Origin: CAMEON01 sp045128275
Lineage (GTDB): Bacteria; Bacillota; Clostridia; Oscillospirales; CAG-272
Direction: 5' to 3'
Assembly (NCBI GenBank): GCA_045128275.1
Contig: JBGVRH010000049.1
Location: 1-64,000, forward strand
DNA: 64,000 nt
Positions 1-6,961 of this stretch are shown here, in pieces (positions within the stretch are counted from its first letter, which is position 1; every line of letters begins with the position of its first letter). Both the position numbers and the translations under genes were made by a program. The notes beneath the pieces were generated by a model. That model did no database searches and had not been told where the DNA came from. It saw only the letters and a program-made list of their open reading frames with translations.

Positions 1-100
1 CTTTTTTGAGGGGTAAAACAAGGTTAAAACGTTATTTTTGCATTTTTTGGCCTTTTTCTCTATCGACTGATCGTTTTTGTAAGGTTTTTAGAGGTGGCCT

Positions 101-302
101 GCAGTTTAACGGTCTGCGACCGAAAACCGCAATTAAAGTAATAGGTAATAGTGAATAGTGAAAGTGAGGAGGGAAACCTTCGGTTTCCTTCATTTCAATC
201 AAAAATGGACAAATCCGAAGGATTTGCACCTCCACTCTTCACTTTTCACTCTTCACTTTTCACTTAAATTTGGGTTTATCGCAGAGCGATAAACCCAAAT
301 TT
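101..302. repeat. Palindromic hairpin-array element E1
   Basis: Non-coding block bounded by two hairpins. On the left, 101-130 is an imperfect palindrome (GCAGTTT..CGGTC / GACCG..AAACCGC, called B here). On the right, 266-281 pairs perfectly over 16 bases with 287-302 (AAATTTGGGTTTATCG, called A here). Between them lie AGTGAA-type repeats (149-168), two small hairpins (173-187 and 210-226), and the same short repeat in reverse (TTCACT, 234-264). The same A and B ends occur at 8162-8345 and 40760-41080. It is probably a MITE-like or REP-like repeat. No coding potential is evident. Bases 1-100 are AT-rich with nothing I recognise. Confidence 0.7.
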
Positions 303-331
303 GAATTTCTCCACAGACAAGGAGCAACGAC

Positions 332-1102
332 ATGAAAAAGAGCATCAAGATCCTCGCCATCGGCAACAGCTTCTCCATCGATGCCATGGAGTACCTCTGG
401 CATATCCTCCGCGCAGGCGGGGTGGAGGAGGTCACTCTGGGCAACCTCTACATCCCCGGCTGTCCCGTGTCCCTCCATGCCGATAATATCGCAAACGATG
501 CCCATACTTACGTCTACTACAAGAACACCGACGGCACCTGGCGCGCCGCCCCCGATACCTCCCTCACCGACGGCCTTATGGACGAGGCGTGGGACATCAT
601 CACCCTCCAGCAGTCCAGCCATGACAGCGGCCTCCCCGAGACCTACGCCCGCCAGGGGGAGGTCACCGACTACGTCCATACCCACAAGCGCAATCCCGAT
701 GGGGTGATGTACTGGCACATGACCTGGGCCTACCAGCAGGACAGCAACCATTGGGCCTTCCCCCGCTACGGTTGCGACCAAGCCGCCATGTACAACGCCA
801 TTCTGAATACCGTCCGCTCCGAGATCCTTCCCAACCCCGCCTACGCGGGCATTATCCCCTCGGGTATCGCCATCCAGAGCCTCCGCGCTACCCCCGTGGG
901 AGACACCGTCACCCGCGACGGCTTCCATATGAGCGAAAGCCACGGTCGCTATGCCGCCGCCCTCACCTGGGCGCAGACCCTCTGCGGGGTGGATCCCGAC
1001 ACCGTGGATTGGATGCCCGAGGCCTTCGCGGATGTCATCCGTCCCGATCTGCCCTACATCCGCGAGGCGGTGAAGGCGGCGGGAAATATCTCCTTGGCCT
1101 GA
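332..1102 (+). CDS. DUF4886 domain protein, SGNH-hydrolase-like
   Basis: A 256-aa cytoplasmic protein with no signal peptide. The N-terminus carries the block-I motif of the DUF4886/SGNH fold (LAIGNSFS, Asn12-Ser13 region), followed by a QQSS motif near residue 90 and a C-terminal DGFHMS segment that could supply the catalytic His. Members of this family are predicted esterases or deacetylases of carbohydrates; the substrate is unknown. The ATG at 332 sits behind AAGGAGC. The gene is alone on the plus strand, facing a convergent membrane protein gene across a shared hairpin terminator. Function beyond the fold is inference. Confidence 0.8.
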   Translation: MKKSIKILAIGNSFSIDAMEYLWHILRAGGVEEVTLGNLYIPGCPVSLHADNIANDAHTYVYYKNTDGTWRAAPDTSLTDGLMDEAWDIITLQQSSHDSGLPETYARQGEVTDYVHTHKRNPDGVMYWHMTWAYQQDSNHWAFPRYGCDQAAMYNAILNTVRSEILPNPAYAGIIPSGIAIQSLRATPVGDTVTRDGFHMSESHGRYAAALTWAQTLCGVDPDTVDWMPEAFADVIRPDLPYIREAVKAAGNISLA

Positions 1103-1130
1103 TCTGTATCCCGTGATCCCCCATAAGAAA

Positions 1131-1161
1131 AGCCTCCGCAGGTGTAAGACCTACGGAGGCT
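1131..1161. terminator. Bidirectional hairpin terminator
   Basis: The inverted repeat AGCCTCCGCAGGT / ACCTACGGAGGCT (one mismatch) lies between convergent genes. On the minus strand it is followed by a TTTTCTTAT run, so it terminates that direction most convincingly. Confidence 0.7.
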
Positions 1162-1185
1162 ATTTCAGTTAGAACGGGATCGGGA

Positions 1186-2073
1186 TCAAGGCAGCTCCCG
1201 CAGGATGCAGTAGGCCTTCCCGAAGGCTCCCTCGTAGACCTCCACCACCACGGGATCCCCGATCTCGGTCTCCCGATAATCCGAGGCGGCCACGTCCAGA
1301 TCCAGTTCCTGCCCCGCTACTGTGACTGTCAGAAAGCAACGGGTCATCTTACCCGCCGAGCGGTGCTTATCCTGCACCGTGACGGTGTAGGCGGTGGGCT
1401 CGCTTACGTCCAGCGCGCAGTTGAGATTCTCTACCGTAAAGGTCAGGAGAATAAAACTCATGAACAGGACGAGAAAGGGAAGCGCGATACGCTCGGAGAG
1501 CCTGTCGTCCTTCAACTCAATAGTCCCCTTGACCAGAAAGAACACCGTGACTCCCGTGAGCAACAGGGACAGGATCAGAGGAACCTCCCAGAAATGCAGG
1601 AATTTGGTCGGCTCCATAAAGGTGTAGGTAGTCACCCCCACGACGGTCATCAGGGTCTCGAACATCAACAGCCACCCATTCAGCACGGGGCGGTAGGACA
1701 GGTAAGCCGACAGAAACAGGTAGCGGGCGCAGTAGGCGGCGTGGGCCATGAGCAGGATGGCCGACAGAAGCATGGTCAGGCGGGGGAAGGGAAGAAGCGC
1801 GCCCTGGAGCATATTCACCACCGAGACCGCCGCCAGGATCCTCCCCATGACCGTCGGGCGGGAGGAGTGGATAAAGGCGAAGTAGAGAACGCCCATACCC
1901 ATGAGCAGGAAGGGAAGGACGGACAGGATCGCCACGTCCGTGACGGAGGAGGGCAAAATCCCCATGATGCACATGGACACAAGGCCCGCGATGATGAGTC
2001 CGATACCCCATCCGAAGCCTTGGTCGGACAGGAGCTTTTTGTAAAACGGGAGCTTTTGCGGGGCTTTCTTCAT
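1186..2073 (-). CDS. Seven-TM membrane protein of unknown function
   Basis: A 295-aa integral membrane protein with about seven hydrophobic segments (approx. residues 22-40, 46-68, 76-94, 99-120, 130-150, 162-182, 195-213). A soluble C-terminal tail of about 80 residues (215-295) is rich in beta-prone segments and resembles the extracytoplasmic tails of the DUF3592-type proteins at 8.9-11.4 kb. I recognise no catalytic motif. The start at 2073 follows AAGGAGG, and a consensus promoter lies upstream. Family assignment is not possible from inspection. Confidence 0.75.
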   Translation of the reverse strand: MKKAPQKLPFYKKLLSDQGFGWGIGLIIAGLVSMCIMGILPSSVTDVAILSVLPFLLMGMGVLYFAFIHSSRPTVMGRILAAVSVVNMLQGALLPFPRLTMLLSAILLMAHAAYCARYLFLSAYLSYRPVLNGWLLMFETLMTVVGVTTYTFMEPTKFLHFWEVPLILSLLLTGVTVFFLVKGTIELKDDRLSERIALPFLVLFMSFILLTFTVENLNCALDVSEPTAYTVTVQDKHRSAGKMTRCFLTVTVAGQELDLDVAASDYRETEIGDPVVVEVYEGAFGKAYCILRELP

Positions 2074-2126
2074 GGTGACCTCCTTCTTGTGCGTTGGTTG
2101 CGTTCCGCTGACTGCTTGTTATAATT

Positions 2127-2155
2127 ATTATACATTATTCGCACCGATTTGTCAA
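2127..2155 (-). promoter_or_regulatory. Sigma-A promoter for the 1186-2073 gene
   Basis: On the minus strand TTGACA (2150-2155) and TATAAT (2127-2132) are separated by 17 bases. The remaining bases up to 2355 hold no gene or recognisable element. Confidence 0.8.
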
Positions 2156-2355
2156 TAGGTTTCGGCTTCTTTTTCAATCAATTTGATCGATTCTTCAAAC
2201 TTTGGGGTGGCGGTGCTATCGCATTTCTTTGTAGAGGAGGCACGAGCCCCTCCCCGCGGCCGGACATGAACGCACCGCCCAACTGCAATTCGTCCCACGC
2301 CCGTATCTCCTCCGCCAAAAACGTCTGCCCCGCAACAAAAATTTGAAAAAAACTA

Positions 2356-2384
2356 TTGACAAACCGTGACGACTCCTGTATAAT
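2356..2384 (+). promoter_or_regulatory. Sigma-A promoter of the lysine-riboswitch transcript
   Basis: A perfect TTGACA (2356-2361), a 17-base spacer and TATAAT (2379-2384). Transcription should start near 2391, just before the riboswitch aptamer. Confidence 0.88.
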
Positions 2385-2396
2385 GTTGTCATCATA

Positions 2397-2562
2397 CAAG
2401 GTAGAGGCGCGAGCTTCAAGAGTAGAACGGGTAAAACGGTGCGGTACTGCCGTTCAAAAGGGAAGATCGCCGAAACGGGTCTCGCCGCCGCGGGCGGGGC
2501 GTGTTGGGGTGCGGGAGAATATCCCGTAGACTGTCACAGAGTTCTGTGGAGCGCTATCGGGT
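2397..2562 (+). ncRNA. Lysine riboswitch (L-box)
   Basis: The 5' end carries the L-box signature AGGTAGAGGCGCGAGC followed by TTCAAGAGTA. The core GGGAAGATCGCCGAA begins near 2459, and the closing side GGAGCGCTATC (about 2548-2558) pairs back to the first helix. These are the conserved elements of the lysine aptamer. It lies between a consensus promoter and an intrinsic terminator (2586-2616), so lysine binding should stop transcription of the downstream transporter. This is a recognised family; the ON/OFF logic is inferred from the terminator. Confidence 0.9.
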
Positions 2563-2585
2563 CATAATTTCCTTGGGATATTTAT

Positions 2586-2618
2586 GGGAGCCGTGCGTTT
2601 TGCGGCTCCCGTTTTGTT
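2586..2618 (+). terminator. Riboswitch expression-platform terminator
   Basis: Stem GGGAGCCG (2586-2593) pairs with CGGCTCCC (2603-2610) and is followed by GTTTTGTTATT. It lies before the true start codon at 2656, so reading the ATG at 2584 as a start would put the terminator inside a coding region. Confidence 0.85.
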
Positions 2619-2655
2619 ATTGCCCCAGGGCCTTGCCAAGAAAGGAAAAAAGAAC

Positions 2656-4368
2656 ATGAAACGCAAAGTCATTCTCAACGCGGTGGTGATCGCCGTCCTG
2701 CTGGCTCTGTTCGTGGTGCTGTCCCTCATCGTGGACAACGGCGCGGTGGGTCAGTACAAGGATGCCGACGGCTTCATCATGACCCAGGAGCAGGTAGATG
2801 CCTACGTGGCCGAGGGAGGAAGCCTGGACGACCTCTCCACCGTGGATACCCCCTACTACGCCACCTACCTCGCCCTTCTGCCCCCCGTCATCGCCATCGT
2901 GCTGGCCCTGATCACCAAGGAGGTCTTCTCCTCCCTGTTCGTGGGCGTCCTGTCGGGTGCCCTGCTGGCCACTAATTTCAATCCCGTCGGTACCCTCACC
3001 GCTATCGTGAGTGACGGTTTTATTGCTTCGGTCGCTGATGCGGGAAGCGTGGGCATCCTCATGTTCCTTATTCTGCTGGGCATGATGGTTGCACTCATCA
3101 ACAAGGCGGGCGGCTCCCGTGCCTTTGGTGCATGGGCCCAGAAGAACGTCAAGACCCGCGTGGGTGCCCAGCTGGCCACCTTCGCCCTCGGCGTGCTGAT
3201 CTTCGTGGACGACTACTTCAACTGCCTCACCGTGGGTAGCGTCATGCGCCCCGTGGCCGACAGCAAGAACATCTCCCGCGCCAAGCTGGCCTACCTCATT
3301 GACGCCACCGCCGCTCCCGTGTGCATGATCGCCCCCATCTCCTCCTGGGCCGCCGCCGTGGCAGGCGTGGTGGTGTCGGTCAACGGCCTGTCCCTGTTCA
3401 TCAAGGCTATCCCCTACAACTTCTATTCCCTCCTGACCATCGTCATGATCCTGGTCATCACCCTTCTGAAGTTCGACTACGGCCCCATGAAGAAGCATGA
3501 GATCAACGCTCTGAACGGCGACATCTTCTCCGAGGGCGAGAAGCACGCGGGTGACGGCGAGGAGGCCGAGTACAACGCCAAGGGCCGCGTCATTGACCTG
3601 CTCCTCCCTGTGGTCTTCCTCATCATCGCCTGCATCATCGGCATGATCTACACCGGCGGCTTCTTCGACGGTAAGAGCTTCGTGGATGCCTTCGCAGACT
3701 GCGACGCCTCCGTGGGCTTGGCTCTGGGCTCCGCCGTGGCGGTCATCTTCACCGCTGTCTACCTCATCGCCCGCCGCGTGATCTCCTTCAAGGACGCTAT
3801 GGCCTCCCTGCCCAAGGGTTTCTGCGCCATGGTCCCCGCCATCCTCATCCTCTGCTTCGCCTGGACTCTGAACGGCGTGACCGATACCCTGGGTGCCGCC
3901 GTCTACGTCCATGACCTCATGGCGGGTGCCGCGGAGGGTCTGACCATGCTCCTGCCCGCCATCATCTTCATCGTGGCCTGCTTCCTGGCCTTCGCCACGG
4001 GTACCTCCTGGGGCACCTTCGGTATCCTCATCCCCATCGTCACCGCTCTCTTCCAGGTGGGTGCTGACGGTTCCATGCCCGAGCTCATGGTCATCGGTAT
4101 CTCGGCCTGCCTGGCCGGAGCCGTCTGCGGCGACCACTGCTCCCCCATCTCGGATACCACCATCATGGCCTCCGCGGGTGCCCAGTGCAACCACGTCAAC
4201 CACGTGTCCACCCAGCTCCCCTACGCCATCACCGTGGCCGCCGTCTCCTTCGTCTCCTTCATCGTCGCGGGCTTTGTCCAGAACTGGCTCATCTGCCTGC
4301 CCATCTCCATTCTGCTGATGGTGGGCACTTTGCTGGTCATCAAGGCTATCACGAAGAAGAAAGCGTAA
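2656..4368 (+). CDS. NhaC-family transporter, probable lysine uptake (LysW-like)
   Basis: A 570-aa polytopic membrane protein of the NhaC Na+/H+ antiporter superfamily. It has the family hallmark CGDHCSPISDTT near residue 490 and a conserved DDYFNCLTVG segment near 190. Lysine-riboswitch control identifies the NhaC subgroup predicted in comparative genomics to import lysine (LysW). I chose ATG 2656 (AAAGGAAAAAAG ribosome site); an in-frame ATG at 2584 lies inside the terminator stem and is not credible. A roughly 60-residue extracytoplasmic stretch follows the first membrane span. Transport of lysine rather than only Na+/H+ exchange is inference from regulation. Confidence 0.85.
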   Translation: MKRKVILNAVVIAVLLALFVVLSLIVDNGAVGQYKDADGFIMTQEQVDAYVAEGGSLDDLSTVDTPYYATYLALLPPVIAIVLALITKEVFSSLFVGVLSGALLATNFNPVGTLTAIVSDGFIASVADAGSVGILMFLILLGMMVALINKAGGSRAFGAWAQKNVKTRVGAQLATFALGVLIFVDDYFNCLTVGSVMRPVADSKNISRAKLAYLIDATAAPVCMIAPISSWAAAVAGVVVSVNGLSLFIKAIPYNFYSLLTIVMILVITLLKFDYGPMKKHEINALNGDIFSEGEKHAGDGEEAEYNAKGRVIDLLLPVVFLIIACIIGMIYTGGFFDGKSFVDAFADCDASVGLALGSAVAVIFTAVYLIARRVISFKDAMASLPKGFCAMVPAILILCFAWTLNGVTDTLGAAVYVHDLMAGAAEGLTMLLPAIIFIVACFLAFATGTSWGTFGILIPIVTALFQVGADGSMPELMVIGISACLAGAVCGDHCSPISDTTIMASAGAQCNHVNHVSTQLPYAITVAAVSFVSFIVAGFVQNWLICLPISILLMVGTLLVIKAITKKKA

Positions 4369-4385
4369 CGTACCTATATGAAAAT

Positions 4386-4417
4386 CCCGCTCGGCCGTAC
4401 TGGTCGGGCGGGTTTTT
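4386..4417 (+). terminator. Intrinsic terminator of the NhaC-type gene
   Basis: The hairpin CCCGCTCGG / TCGGGCGGG is followed by TTTTT. A nearly identical hairpin recurs at 5738-5766. Confidence 0.85.
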
Positions 4418-4429
4418 CACTGTCGGGCG

Positions 4430-4458
4430 TTGACAAAACCCGACAAATATGCTATACT
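4430..4458 (+). promoter_or_regulatory. Promoter of the type I toxin mRNA
   Basis: TTGACA (4430-4435), a 17-base spacer and TATACT (4453-4458). The start near 4465 gives a leader of about 140 bases before the toxin ATG, long for a 42-residue product. Confidence 0.8.
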
Positions 4459-4604
4459 ACTCCATGGAACTCCCCGCAAGGGGCAGAACCCGTAGAGGTC
4501 ACTGACTTCGGTCACAGTGGCGGTCTGCTTTCTCTGTGCAACTGTACCCACAGGGAAGCGGAGCTTTTTCCTTCCCTGATGCTTGCATGAGGGGAGGTGA
4601 TGAT

Positions 4605-4733
4605 ATGGAATACATGACTTGGCAGGATTTCGTATACGTTTCGTTGCAGATCATTGCTTTGGTTATTGCCATTTTATCTTACTTACATCGTAACGATGAC
4701 AGTCATCGTAACGATGACAGTAAAAAAAGATAA
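4605..4733 (+). CDS. Small hydrophobic type I toxin (holin-like/Fst-like)
   Basis: A 42-aa protein: a short N-terminus with an aromatic WQDF, one transmembrane helix (about residues 10-27), then a charged tail in which HRNDDS is repeated twice and which ends in KKR. This is the layout of putative holin-like type I toxins, which depolarise the membrane. ATG 4605 follows the strong site GGGGAGGTG; upstream in-frame starts lack one. The stop codon lies inside the stem of a bidirectional terminator, and a convergent antisense RNA starts at about 4811. Family assignment rests on architecture, not on a database match. Confidence 0.65.
   Translation: MEYMTWQDFVYVSLQIIALVIAILSYLHRNDDSHRNDDSKKR
4686..4721 (+). 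repeat. 18-base tandem duplication in the toxin C-terminus
   Basis: The unit CATCGTAACGATGACAGT occurs twice without interruption (4686-4703, 4704-4721), encoding HRNDDS-HRNDDS. Confidence 0.95.
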
Positions 4734-4811
4734 CCGCCCAGCTACCAACTTCGCGGTTATCTTTTTTAAGTTAGCCACAGGGAAGCAACCGTCATTGGTG
4801 GCCTCTCCGTC
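4722..4811 (-). ncRNA. Antisense RNA antitoxin
   Basis: Predicted minus-strand transcript of about 90 bases, from the promoter at 4818-4846 to the shared terminator. Its template contains CCACAGGGAAGC (4775-4786) and GTCATTGGTGGCCTCT (4791-4806). The first is an exact direct repeat, and the second a 12-of-16 repeat, of toxin-leader sequences at 4548-4559 and 4511-4526. The RNA could therefore pair with the toxin mRNA both at the shared terminator and near its 5' leader. It has no reading frame of note. Confidence 0.7.
4728..4767. terminator. Bidirectional terminator shared by toxin mRNA and antisense RNA
   Basis: AGATAACCGC (4728-4737) pairs with GCGGTTATCT (4753-4762). There is a T-run on the plus side (4762-4767) and an A-run (T-run on minus) at 4722-4728. 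It ends both convergent transcripts and makes them complementary over their 3' ends. Confidence 0.85.
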
Positions 4812-4817
4812 AATCAT

Positions 4818-4846
4818 ATTATAACCGACTTTGATCGGTTTGTCAA
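4818..4846 (-). promoter_or_regulatory. Promoter of the antisense RNA
   Basis: Minus-strand TTGACA (4841-4846), 17 bases and TATAAT (4818-4823): a perfect consensus, stronger than the toxin promoter, as expected for an antitoxin RNA kept in excess. Confidence 0.85.
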
Positions 4847-4913
4847 TACCTTACATGAAATTTTTTCGCTCCCCATGGTTCCCATGGCGGAGCTTTTTAC
4901 AACTTCGCGGTTA

Positions 4914-4942
4914 TTGCATTCCGCGTTGTCATGTGGTATACT
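4914..4942 (+). promoter_or_regulatory. Promoter of the XRE regulator gene
   Basis: TTGCAT (4914-4919), 17 bases and TATACT (4937-4942). Confidence 0.65.
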
Positions 4943-4968
4943 GTTCTCACAGACAGGAGGAAGCATAC

Positions 4969-5730
4969 ATGTATCACTTGAATCAGTTCTGTAACATCAT
5001 CACAGCCCTCCGTAGAGAGCGCGGGTGGACACAGACGAATCTGGCCGATCGGATCGGGATCGCGCCCCAGTCGGTGTCCAAATGGGAGTGCGGCGTGGGA
5101 TACCCCGACGTCACCCTGTTCCCCGTCATTGCCGATCTCTTTGGCGTACCCATCGGCGTTCTGTTCGGAGAGGAAACGACCTCAGCAAAGGAGAACAAGA
5201 CTATGCCCGTGACCGACAAACGACCCGGAACATCCGGAAAAACCTACTGCTATGAACCCTTGAAGCACATTGATTTCAGCGTCAACAACTGCTGCCGCAT
5301 CCGCGTGATCGACGGTGTGCGGGAGCAAGCCCGTATCATCGCGCGGGGCGACTCTACCTTTCTGGATTATTTCCTGATCGAGCAGGACGGGGATCGCCTC
5401 CGTATCACCGTCAAGAACCCAAGCGGCTCGGCCTTCCATTGGAAGCCCTACGACCGAGGCGGCTATGAGGAGGAAAACATCATCACCGTGTACACGGGGG
5501 TGGAGGAATCGGGTTGCTTTGCCGAAAACTTTCTGGATTTGGTCATGTCCCAATGGAAGACCGAGGAAGGGTACGACGAGTGGGTGGTCTGCACCATGGA
5601 GGAGGCGGAGAAACTGATCCCCGGACTCCGCGAGGCTCGTCAGAAGCCCATTACCGTCAGCACCAGACTGCATAACCTTAAGCTTGACCCCAAGGTGCTT
5701 GAGGACACCAGGCGAGAAGAATGCAACTGA
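4969..5730 (+). CDS. XRE-family transcriptional regulator with C-terminal sensor-like domain
   Basis: A 253-aa protein. Residues about 8-62 form a Cro/C1 helix-turn-helix (WTQTNLADRIGIAPQSVSKWE is split across the recognition helix). A polar linker follows, then a beta-rich C-terminal region (about 95-215) reminiscent of adhesin-head or DUF4097-like folds, probably a ligand or partner domain. ATG 4969 was chosen because AGGAGG (4955-4960) precedes it; the longer frame from 4831 lacks a ribosome site and overlaps the antisense promoter. No target is apparent, though it lies directly beside the type I toxin locus. Function is inferred from the HTH. Confidence 0.8.
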   Translation: MYHLNQFCNIITALRRERGWTQTNLADRIGIAPQSVSKWECGVGYPDVTLFPVIADLFGVPIGVLFGEETTSAKENKTMPVTDKRPGTSGKTYCYEPLKHIDFSVNNCCRIRVIDGVREQARIIARGDSTFLDYFLIEQDGDRLRITVKNPSGSAFHWKPYDRGGYEEENIITVYTGVEESGCFAENFLDLVMSQWKTEEGYDEWVVCTMEEAEKLIPGLREARQKPITVSTRLHNLKLDPKVLEDTRREECN

Positions 5731-5737
5731 AAGAAAA

Positions 5738-5770
5738 ATCCCGCTCGGCCGTAAGGTCGGGCGGGATTCT
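5738..5770 (+). terminator. Intrinsic terminator after the XRE gene
   Basis: Hairpin ATCCCGCTCGG / TCGGGCGGGAT, almost a copy of the terminator at 4386-4412. Confidence 0.75.
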
Positions 5771-5782
5771 GATTACAAGCAG

Positions 5783-5811
5783 TTGACATTCCGACCCCGC
5801 CGTGCTATAAT
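5783..5811 (+). promoter_or_regulatory. Promoter of the pcp gene
   Basis: TTGACA (5783-5788), 17 bases, TATAAT (5806-5811). Confidence 0.85.
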
Positions 5812-5841
5812 GAAAGCAACGAAACAAAAAGGCGGTAACCC

Positions 5842-6432
5842 ATGAAAAAGCTCCTTGTCACCGGCTTCGACCCCTTCGGCGGCCAGCCCGTCAACCCCGC
5901 CCGCGAGGCGGTGATGCGCCTGCCCGATACCGTGGGCGGCTATGAGATCGCCAAGCTGGAGATCCCCACCGTCTTCGGTCTGGCGGCCGAGACCGTCCTG
6001 CAAGCGGCAAGTGAACTGCGCCCCCACGCCATCCTCTGCGTAGGCCAGGCGGGAGGCAGATCGGCTGTGACCCCCGAGGTGGTGGCCATCAACCTTCGCG
6101 AGGCCTCCATCCCCGACAATGCGGGCAACATCCCCGTGAATACCCCTGTGGTCGAGAATGCCCCCGCCGCCTACTTTGCTACCCTCCCCGTGCGGGATAT
6201 GGTTCAGGCGGTGAAGGAGAAGGGGATCCCCTGTACCCTGTCCTATTCGGCGGGCACATTCGTCTGCAACGACCTGCTCTATACCCTCCTGCACCGCTAC
6301 CGCGACACCGACGTGCAGGTGGGCTTCGTCCATATCCCTTACCTGCCCGAGCAGGCGAGGGAGGGAAAACCGTCCATGGAGCCGGATACCGTGGTGGAGG
6401 CGCTGACGGCTATGATCGGGGTCATGAATTGA
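5842..6432 (+). CDS. pcp: Pyroglutamyl-peptidase I
   Basis: Cysteine peptidase (family C15) that removes N-terminal pyroglutamate from peptides in the cytoplasm. The 196-aa protein starts with the typical MKKLLVTGFDPFGG. The catalytic triad is readable: Glu79 in TPEVVAIN, Cys142 in SAGTFVCNDLLY and His164 in FVHIPYLP. It is slightly shorter than the usual 200-215 residues, with a trimmed C-terminus. The monocistronic unit has its own consensus promoter and terminator. It fits with peptide use through the Opp importer in this window, which is inference. Confidence 0.95.
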   Translation: MKKLLVTGFDPFGGQPVNPAREAVMRLPDTVGGYEIAKLEIPTVFGLAAETVLQAASELRPHAILCVGQAGGRSAVTPEVVAINLREASIPDNAGNIPVNTPVVENAPAAYFATLPVRDMVQAVKEKGIPCTLSYSAGTFVCNDLLYTLLHRYRDTDVQVGFVHIPYLPEQAREGKPSMEPDTVVEALTAMIGVMN

Positions 6433-6439
6433 ATAAGAA

Positions 6440-6472
6440 AGGGCCGACTGCACGTGAGTCGGCCCTGTTTTA
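6440..6472 (+). terminator. Intrinsic terminator of pcp
   Basis: Stem AGGGCCGACT (6440-6449) pairs with AGTCGGCCCT (6457-6466), followed by GTTTTA. It overlaps the 3' end of the convergent gene. Confidence 0.85.
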
Positions 6473-6949
6473 ATCCAGCTTCAAATAGGACTTTGACCAT
6501 TCCCAAGCGTCCTGCGGAGAGATCCTTCCCGTGTCGCCAAGGGACAGAAAGGCTCTGGGCAGGTTGTGAAACGCCGCCATACACCGCCACGCGCTATCCC
6601 CGTCCTTCCTCATGACCGCGGACAAACCGTCGAAGAGGATCAGGCGCATACGAAACAGCAGATCATCATATTCGGGAGAAAGATCCGTGACCGCCTCGGC
6701 GTCCCTCAGCGGCTCGGCCAGCTCGCTCACATCGCAGTGATGGGTATGCTCCAGCACCGAAAGAATGATCTCGGTCTGCTCATCCGATATTTGCCTCATG
6801 CCGAGACAGCCGGTGAGAAATTGCATCATGGAAAGGGTTTCCACAGCCCTCTCGCGGTCCCGCTTCCTCCGCAGACTGCGCGGATCCAACCGTTTCACGG
6901 TGAGAGCGGACCGATACAGGACCGAGGCCAGAAGATTCGCTCTTGTCAT
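6470..6949 (-). CDS. Hypothetical cytoplasmic protein downstream of malic enzyme
   Basis: A 159-aa, mostly helical, charged protein without signal peptide, membrane span or motif that I recognise. An Arg/Lys-rich stretch lies at residues 19-35. ATG 6949 is preceded by AAGGAGG. The gene begins 12 bases after the malic enzyme stop codon on the same strand, so the two are probably co-transcribed. No function can be assigned. Confidence 0.65.
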   Translation of the reverse strand: MTRANLLASVLYRSALTVKRLDPRSLRRKRDRERAVETLSMMQFLTGCLGMRQISDEQTEIILSVLEHTHHCDVSELAEPLRDAEAVTDLSPEYDDLLFRMRLILFDGLSAVMRKDGDSAWRCMAAFHNLPRAFLSLGDTGRISPQDAWEWSKSYLKLD

Positions 6950-6961
6950 GAGATTGCCTCC

